Assembly (NCBI GenBank): GCA_014529385.2 | Contig: CM043948.1 | Coordinates: 26,787,768 to 26,851,767, forward strand | Length of the DNA stretch: 64,000 bases | Origin: Adiantum capillus-veneris | Taxonomy: Eukaryota; Streptophyta; Polypodiopsida; Polypodiales; Pteridaceae | Direction: 5' to 3' | In this document: piece after piece, positions 57,048 to 64,000 of the stretch | How positions within the stretch are numbered: the first letter of the stretch is position 1 | How the letters are laid out: every line of letters begins with the position of its first letter | The notes under the pieces: generated by a model | Databases searched by the model: none | Told to the model about the DNA's origin: nothing | The model's input: only the letters and a program-made list of their open reading frames with translations | Made by a program: the position numbers and the translations under genes

Positions 57048-58733
57048 TTAACAATCTTTTGACAAGAGGCGCTTTACAATCTCTCTATGACGTTCTATAG
57101 TGTTGGGTAGAATGGATGTAAGTACAGAAGCAGATATAGCTTGGGCACTGTCAACCCCCAGGGCTTGACAAAGAGCTATGCGTGTCATGACCTTGCCACG
57201 GAAGCCAGTGCCAAAAGTGGCAATTGCAAGTGATTTTTTCACAAGAATAATTACATGGGTTGTTTGAGGGGTGGTGGCTAAACATAGGAGTTTACTTGCA
57301 GCCTTAAGCACCCACAAAACAAAATGGCCATTCAGGGAGGAATCCTTGTGTATAATGCACACATCTTGCATTGGTAGTTTGCCGATGTAGTGTGCTAGGG
57401 CAGCTTGAAGCCCAAACACCGTGCGCTCTCCCCCCTTCCGGCTAGCCCAAAGGTCCATGTCCAAAACATCCTGCAGAATTGTAATTAACCAAAAGAAAAG
57501 AAGAAAGGTTGAATTATCAACATAGAAGATGCTTAGGATTACCTCTTGTTGCTTATCCTCATCATCCATTGTTGGTGTGGCTTCAAGGTTGATAGAGGAT
57601 TTTCTCTCATCAACCTTGCGGGGGATCTGCGAACCAGGCAAATCAGGGCGGATAAGATTTTGTTTGGCACAAAAACTTTGGCTTGTGTGGCAATGAACTC
57701 CTTGTCCGTGACTTTGATCTACTCTGCAGTGAGAATATCCGTTGTCACTATTGCAATTGTGTCAGCAACAGAGTGCCCCCAATGGAAGCAACTTGTCATC
57801 TAGAGCTTCTGGTGCATATGAGGCTAAGACACTCATCTAGTCGGACACCAAAAGCCTTTTCAAGATCATGTAAGAATAAATACTCCTCATATTCTATAAT
57901 TATGCTGCTGAGATGGCTAATCTCCACTTCAAGAATCGCAGTAGGGTCACGACACTTGGGGTGGGGCACCTCGGAGGTGCCAGCAATCTACTCTCTCGTT
58001 GCAACTGCTTCTTCCAATTCATGGGGATATTCAGCAGCTTGCAATCTTTGCTCACTTTGGATATCTATAGGTGTGGCCTATAGATGTCTATAGATGTCTA
58101 TAGGCCACGCCTATAGATGCCCAAAGTGAGCGAAGACTGCAATTGGGGATATTCGGCAACTTGCAGTCTTCGCTCACTTTGGACATCTATAGGCGTGGCC
58201 TTGGGATCTTTACCATCCGCCAAAACCCCACCCACTGCCAAATGCGAGATCTCCATCTCCTCCAAGGAGGGCTCCTCATTGACGAGGAAGAAGAGAGTGG
58301 AAATATTGGACAAGAAAGATAGCCCAATTTTGCGCTTCTTGAAGGAGTCTAGAACTTCCTTTCTCACTCGACGGAAGTGGTTTGCCTCTTTTGCAATCGC
58401 TTCAAAGCGAGCTAGTATCTTTGAAAATGTTGTGTCACCCTTGTGGATGTAGCGAAGCAGATCACATGGCAACCACAGCATGGCATTGTCTTCAAAGTTC
58501 ACATCATACTTGAGTATATGCGCATGCATATACTCTATGATGTCGTGAAAAGTGTCATCATGGAGTTTCATGGTTTTTTGTAAGTCCATTGTGCGGGTAA
58601 AGAAGCCGTGAAGATCACCACGTCCAACATATTTGGTGTCCTCTAAGAAAAGAAGAAACCGTGAAAGGGGGATGTGTGTCTCTTCCGACGTTGCTACTAC
58701 GTGGGAGGAGGATGCACTAGCATGTGCTACCAT
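57048..58733 (-). pseudogene. Gene 3 of element B
   Basis: ATG at 58733 begins MVAHASASSSHVVATSEETH. Conserved blocks with 8991-10858 are FLLFLEDTKYVGRGDLHGFF, a helical region DTTFSKILARFEAIAKEANH, EYEEYLFLHDLEKAFGVRL (about 57880) and, after a 72-bp intron (57542-57471, GTAATC...GCAG), DVLDMDLWASRKGGERTVF and GLQAALAHYIGKL. It ends IVKRLLSKDC at 57048. The intron sits at the same place and phase (0) as in copy A. Damage: a hairpin insertion/duplication at 58040-58141, a TGA in CTRSSR*QVAS, and frame changes around 57640-57790. Function unknown. Confidence 0.65.
58040..58141. repeat. Hairpin with about 47-bp arms inside gene 3 of element B
   Basis: Arms centre on GCTCACTTTGG, ATCTATAGG and GTGGCCTATAGA at 58040-58086, with the reverse complement at 58095-58141. 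A third, direct copy of the same block lies at about 58155-58200. The repeated block encodes ATPIDVQSERRLQVAEYP, so coding sequence was duplicated directly and inverted. Confidence 0.85.
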
Positions 58734-58735
58734 GG

Positions 58736-58737
<2 letters not shown>

Positions 58738-58768
<31 letters not shown>

Positions 58769-58850
58769 TTCTTTCAATCTCTCTGAAGTGTTGATATAAA
58801 AATAAGAAGCCCCCTCCCGTTTATATACCCCCCCCCCCCCCCCCCCCCCC
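58738..58850. repeat. GT microsatellite and poly-C tract upstream of gene 3 (B)
   Basis: GT at about 58737-58767 begins 5 bp upstream of the gene 3 start codon. A C tract lies at about 58829-58850. Copy A gene 3 is likewise preceded by microsatellites. Confidence 0.85.
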
Positions 58851-59045
58851 GGTGCATAAAAAGATACCATCCCAAAGCTCTTTGATATACATACAAACAC
58901 ACATGGGTGCACACACAAACACACAAAAAAATCTAAAAAACTTAATCAACGAAGGTGATACTATAATGACAAAAAAGTTTTGAAATTCCATTAAATAGAA
59001 GGCTTTACAATGTGGCATTAGAGCCGGTTACATTGATCAATCAGA

Positions 59046-60375
59046 TCAACTTAAAGATAGTGCTCTGCCAACCCTCCACTCCCCTTGCACTTTCATGGCT
59101 TCCTCCATCCGCCTACCAATCTGAAACAACAAAAATTCTTTTAATAAGACTAACAATTGGCACATGTAGACAACATATAAACTAAACTGACCTTTTACCG
59201 ATTGAGACAAAAGTAAGCATCTTTGATTTCTTTGTAGCCCAAGATAATCAAGTGTTCCCGTATGCTGGTGAGTGTCCAGTGTTCACTGATTTGCACAATC
59301 TCAGAAACACCATTTGACAAAGTAACGGGAATGTCCAAATGTCACAAAATTAGCAACACTAGATTGTAAGGGTATCCACTTTCCTCTCTTACACATCCAA
59401 CGTTCATAGTGAAAACGTAAGTACAAAGTAGTGCGCACTTTCAAATATCGTATCCCTATACCTAAAGTGTCCACCTTACACTTGTATTTATCTCCTTAGT
59501 GCACTCCCTCAACCATTCCCCAATTATCCCCAAATAGCAATTTTAGTGCTTCATACATGACATTCTTGCTACAAAAAATAGTAGGTGTGACACAAAATGG
59601 CAATGTCTTGAACAGGTGTACAAAAACATGCACGGGGCAATACCAACTAAGCCCTAGTGATCTCGAAGCCTTCCCAAATTTTAACGAGGAGAAAATATTA
59701 GAAAGCATCTTCTCCTTCACTGAGAAAAGTGACCACGCATCATCGGGTTGTGTCCATTTCGGACTCAGTAATGAAGGTTTGTCAAGAACAATGATCTTAC
59801 AATGTCCATCCTTTGAGGCCGGCACTACATACGTGTGTGAGTAGAAGAAGATTCTGTGTTGCAGCAGAATCGAAGGTGGCGAGTTGGGAAGAATCATAAC
59901 ACCAATGTCTGCATGAAGAGCGTTGAAGGTTCCTGTGAGACTCTTGATTGGTTGTTCCTCAACAAGGTCGGATGGGAATATATCTATGACAACACCAAAA
60001 ATTGTTAAATAAAAAACAAATAACAAGCATTTACAATCAGCAACCAACAATGTTTTACGACTTACAATGTATTGGAAAATCTCTTGAGCTTCTATTCCTC
60101 AAGCGCATGGAACTCCAAGAGAACACGTGTCGAACAATGGCCACTGTGCCATTGACTCTATGGTTTTTGAAACCAAGAAGTCTCCCCTTCCAATGCTCGT
60201 CAAGGTTGCCACGGTTTCGAACTCGATGAGGCTCGATAGCTGCAGGTTTCATGAAGATCCAAGATCCTTTAGAAAACACCTACGGCACGCATTCCCCATC
60301 AAAATCCCTAGTGTTATGCAAGAAAATCGTCTCTATCTCATCCTTTGGCTTCCTTGAAGTGGAGGGGGTTGACAT
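59046..60375 (-). pseudogene. Gene 1 of element B
   Basis: Three exons: 60375-60066 (ATG, MSTPSTSRKPKDEIETIF onward), 59983-59199 and 59120-59046. The first intron (GTAAGT...CATAG) yields the junction YIFPS, matching copy A at the same phase. The second intron (GTAAAAGG...TTTCAG) is absent from copy A. Defects are TAG at 60280-60282, TAA near 59496 (VEGVH*GDKYKCKVDTL, homology continuing), and a frameshift near 59310 before SEHWTLTSIREHLIILGYKE. The intact length would be about 390 residues. Unrecognised family; see 2863-4230 for shared blocks. Confidence 0.65.
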
Positions 60376-61079
60376 GGTAGCACTAGAAGAAGAAGAGTTG
60401 TTGTGTTAGAGAGAGAGGCCAGTTGTTTCAGGAATGAAATGAGAAGGAATGGTTGAATGGGAAACAAAGGGGAGAAGAAGTAGTTCAAATGGATGGTGTG
60501 GATGAAAGAGTGAGACAGATCATGCAGGTATGGAAAGATTCCATTTGTGATGCAGCTATGGAAAGCTTGGCGGGAGGGGAAGAAGTGGCTAATGGGGAGC
60601 AAGGGGAGAAGAAGTAGTTCAAAGGAATGGTGTGGATGAAAGGGGGAGACAAGTGGTGCAGCTATGGAAAGATTTCTCGCATGCTACAGCTATGAAAATC
60701 TTGGAGGTAGAAGGAGAAAGAGAAGAGAGAAGAGGTAGAATAGAGGGTATTGCTGAGAAATGCAGATTTTGGTCAATGAAAATAGTTTTTTGACCATGTA
60801 TTTGGTTAGGAGAGCTTTTGGAGACTGAAAAGTGAGATTTAGAGATTCTAAAAATAAAATAAAATTTTAGGGTTACTTTATGGGTGCCCATGAAAATGGA
60901 GGGACCCCCCCGCCCCCCCCCCCTTTCCCCCTTTTCTTTCTAGGGGACAAAGCTATAATGAGGGGAACAGATAGGCCCCCATGCCCCCTACTACCCTACC
61001 TTTTTAGAGGGTATAGATGTGGCCACCACCCTCTTCCTATTGGTCCATGCTTAATCACCCCTTAAGCTAAAGGGCCCTT
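60376..61079. other. Right flank of element B with a tandem duplication
   Basis: GGGGAGAAGAAGTAGTTCAA occurs near 60469 and 60605, part of two diverged units of about 136 bp (roughly 60456-60591 and 60592-60727). A C tract lies at about 60905-60922. No terminal repeat matching the left flank was confirmed. Confidence 0.6.
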
Positions 61080-61349
61080 TTGGGGTTCATATTTTTCCTA
61101 ATGGTTAGAGCAAAAATGAGAAGGTGGGAGTATGGTATTCTCCCATTTTGGAGCCAAATTAAAGTGATAAATTCATTTATGCTCCCTTATATTGAATTCA
61201 CCAGCCTTCTCAAGATGGCTAAGTGTCACTGGAAAGAGTTCTTAAAAGTAGTAAAACGATTTTTATGGAAAAACAATACGAAAACCTCCAGCTCGTACCA
61301 CTTAACCCAATCCATCTTTACCTATGATGATATGCTTTTTTGGTTTTAA
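61080..61349 (+). pseudogene. LINE reverse-transcriptase C-terminal fragment
   Basis: IKVINSFMLPYIEFTSLLKM, then CHWKEFLKVVKRFLWKNN, resembles the post-RT region of plant L1-type LINEs (I.VI...LP....W.....K...FLW). 89 codons; no flanking parts. Confidence 0.5.
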
Positions 61350-63117
61350 ACTATCTTACAAGAGGCTCCCTTAATAACTACAAGTGTAGGATCCCACGTA
61401 CTAAATTGCCCATGCTATTGTGTGTATGATAGTTTCCCTCCATCCTTCTTGCACTAGGTATTAGATAGGAGGTCCTAGAGGGGGAACTAGACCCCTAGAG
61501 GGATCTAGTTCCCTCCATTTAGAATGTGTAATATAGCTAGAATGTCATGAAACTCTGACTAATAATTATGTAAATATTCTTTCACTAGCCATCATAGTGT
61601 GAGCCTTTTAAATCCATTGTTACACAAGTCTTGTACCAGCCTTTTGATGTCTTGGGCTGCATTTAGATGTAAAGAGTTTGAAAAAAGCATAGGCTTTATT
61701 TGAGACAATATGACTTTATGAGCCCATCCTAATGGCCAGTTGTTGCCCCTGTGAATGTACTTGAATATTTGAGGTTAAAGTATTTTCCCCTTTTCAAGCT
61801 TACTTCTATTGATGTTGCCATCCTTTACCTCAAGCTACATACTAATGAATTTTTTATTTTTCCCTACTCCATTTCAAAATTTATTGCACTATGTCAATTT
61901 TTACACAAGGGGAATAGACTAGATAATTCTCAAGAAATAGGTGTGGTCATTTTTGTTGACCGAGAGTATATCATCAAAATACTTGAAGACAATATGAAGT
62001 AGTGATAGCTCATGCCTAGTTGTGGGATCTTGTAATCTAGTAGAGATGTAATCATATTCAAAGGAGAGCAGATATAGACCACACCACATTGGTGAACAAG
62101 CCAATTCCATTGATATGACATTAAATTAACTATAGGTATCTCCATTACATTGAACAATCATGTTTTCCACAAGCCATGAACTAGTCAAAATGGCTTGTTC
62201 TTTAGAAACGGAATATCCATTCTTATATCTTGTATCACTCCAGGCTCCATTTACACTAGTACTAGGGAGTTTTTTGAAGGATATGTACTTCTTATGTGAA
62301 TGTTCATAGGCATATGCAATGAATTGGGATATTATTGATTTCAGCCCTAGGTCACCTTCGTGGGGGATGTTTTCTTAGATTTTTTTCTCATTTGTTGAGA
62401 AAACAAATGATACTTTCTTTGGAAGGTTAATGACAACATCATATAGGGAATCCACAACCCACCAAGATTTGATTCTAATGTTGTGGCATAGAAAGATTTT
62501 TGGTTTAGAAAAAAAGCCCTCTTCTTGATGAGAGGTATGCATGTTTTTAGGATACATTCCTGTAACAAAGACAAATTGGCAAAAAAAAAAAAATTGCCCA
62601 TTATTTGTCCATCTAAAAGCCTTATTATAAGCTTTTTAAACAACAATTAGGTAGGGAAGTGGTTTAAAATATGAAATTGCTCACGTATGGAGTATATTCT
62701 TTCCAAGGTTTCTAATTGAGATTCTATACGTGGGACATAAAATTGGTTCTACTAGCCTCCTTTTTTCTTGTACTAACATGTAAGTTTTGCATTCCAAAAC
62801 ATGATTGCCAAGGGCTTTATCCAAATAAGTAACAAAAAAAGACTTTTTTAGGTGATCCACATCCTGATCTATGTTTTAGATTTTCTTGAACTTGTATTTT
62901 GGAAAATTTATGCTACAAAAATCCCAAGAAATCTTTGTGACTTGATCCATGGGATAACGTATGGAAGCCACATTTTCTATGATCAAGGTAAGAGTTAAAT
63001 TCCATATTATTTACATGATGTGTGAATACATCAGGGTTGAGTAGGTATATGGTTTAACCCTTTATGTAAGACATTCTCATATATGGATCAAAAGTAGCAA
63101 GTTGATATTTGAGTAAG
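61350..63117. other. No gene recognised; possible further LINE debris
   Basis: Short frames on both strands (61751-62002 plus; 62157-61919 and 62646-62347 minus) contain segments such as NLGGLWIPYMM but no definable motif. AT-rich. Confidence 0.35.
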
Positions 63118-63584
63118 TGTTGGATTTCTTTAGAGAAGCCCATCATACATTTTCTACATAGACATACATATTGTGACTCAAAATAAAGACAGACTTGACA
63201 TTGCATACCATGTCCTTAATTGAACCCAAAAAAGTCCATGCAAAATAGATATGATCAATTCTATGTAAAGAAAGAGGATGCAAGAGAGCTACACAAGACA
63301 AACACACACAAAACAGAGATGGAAAGCTTCTTCTTCTTCTCACAGAAAAGAGAGTACAAAATGACTAAGTGCTTAAACTGAAAAATAGCACATATGTAGA
63401 TGCGGTCACTAAGTGTGAACTCGCTAGAAGCGTACTAGGCTGGCACTATAAGTGTAGTCTAGTTGTGGAATCACTGGCAGAGATCCTCCGTGTCGATCAC
63501 CTAACGCGCCAGTGAGTAAATGTCGTAAGCGGCCAAGACCCGTAGTGGATGCCAGCTCAAGATGTAGAGCTCGACATCTCAACA
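63118..63584 (-). repeat. 3' LTR of a copia element (467 bp)
   Basis: Minus strand begins TGTTGAGATGTCGAGC and ends AAATCCAACA at 63118, giving TGTTG...CAACA termini. It is directly preceded by the polypurine tract AGCTCGAGGGGGAG (63600-63585). The 5' LTR lies outside the window. Confidence 0.8.
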
Positions 63585-64000
63585 CTCCCCCTCGAGCTCT
63601 GCATGTCGCAGAGTCCAAGCATAGTCCGGAAACGTCGAAGCTTCTCAGATCCGAGGGCCTTGGTAAAGATATCCACTATCTGCTCCTCTGTGCTGACGTA
63701 TACCAAGTCGATGTCGCCCGCCAACACTCGCTCTCGAACGTAGTGGTAATGGACCTCTATGTGCTTGGTCCTAGCATGGAACACTGGGTTCCTAGCCAAT
63801 TGCATGCTGATGAGGTTGTCACAATGGATGAAAATCTTCTGGTCTACCTGCACTCCCAAGTCCTCAAGTAATGTGAGTAGCCAAGCTACCTCGCACGCCG
63901 CAACTACTGCACCTCTGTACTCGGCCTCTGTGCTCGATAAAGCAATCGTAGGCTGCTTTTTGCTGCTCCAAGTAACAGCAGCACTCCCAAAAGAGAACAT
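63557..64000 (-). CDS. Ty1/copia RNase H, C-terminus of pol (partial)
   Basis: AVTWSSKKQPTIALSSTEAE, VAWLLTLLEDLGV, HCDNLISMQLARNPVFHART and KHIEVHYHYVRERV, then EEQIVDIFTKAL, are the copia RNase H and pol end. The frame is open to the window edge and ends with a stop inside the 3' LTR. No stops in 147 codons, so this is the least decayed element here and possibly young. Confidence 0.9.
   Translation of the reverse strand: MFSFGSAAVTWSSKKQPTIALSSTEAEYRGAVVAACEVAWLLTLLEDLGVQVDQKIFIHCDNLISMQLARNPVFHARTKHIEVHYHYVRERVLAGDIDLVYVSTEEQIVDIFTKALGSEKLRRFRTMLGLCDMQSSRGSVEMSSSTS

Noticed and set aside
52430-60900. Terminal inverted repeats of element B (shared ACTTTTCAG and CATAGCT motifs in pyrimidine-rich flanks)
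   Set aside because: Matches are short, scattered and expected from the composition; no continuous inverted repeat or target duplication could be shown.

Overview
This is nuclear DNA of a land plant. It carries Ty3/gypsy elements with the plant-restricted second (archaeal-type) RNase H, Ty1/copia pieces, CCCTAAA telomere-type motifs, tRNA-primed LTR elements, spliceosomal introns and very long CT/GA microsatellites. The elements and the low gene content suggest a large, repeat-rich genome, perhaps a fern or other non-seed plant; that is inference. There is no ordinary housekeeping gene that I can defend.

The most interesting content is a multigene element present twice. Copy A (about 2.8-13.5 kb) and copy B (about 52.8-60.4 kb) lie in opposite orientation and are diverged. 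Both contain: (i) an unrecognised gene here called gene 1, with one intron at the same site and phase in both copies; (ii) a histone H3 homologue, CENH3-like in A and canonical-like in B; (iii) an unrecognised gene here called gene 3, again with a shared intron; (iv) a large transposase-like gene. Copy A also has a ULP1 (C48) protease, in frame behind the histone with only one stop codon between them, and a gene joining an acidic domain to an FCP1/NIF-type phosphatase. Left of A lies a Crypton/DUF3504-type tyrosine-recombinase fragment. Most of these genes carry isolated in-frame stops or frameshifts with clear homology continuing beyond, so both copies look like recent decay products of something once protein-coding.

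In copy A the H3-ULP1 gene (minus) and gene 3 (plus) are transcribed away from each other across about 1.8 kb of microsatellites. That stretch holds four hairpins sharing the arm GTACTAAAGGCGCGC. Regions 14-29 kb hold telomere-type motifs, a G-box hairpin, a PIF1-like helicase fragment, a LINE ORF1, an LTR-element remnant and otherwise unrecognised sequence.

29.0-51.1 kb is one large minus-strand gypsy element: LTR, polypurine tract, 3' coiled-coil ORF, integrase, RNase H, RT, a second unrelated RT, protease, gag, a repetitive leader, PBS, and a truncated LTR. It is interrupted by a complete 2.8-kb TRIM-like element with a 5-bp target duplication and by a 1.37-kb TIR element flanked by TTAA. 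A copia RT fragment abuts the truncated LTR. The window ends in LINE debris and the 3' end of a minus-strand copia element.
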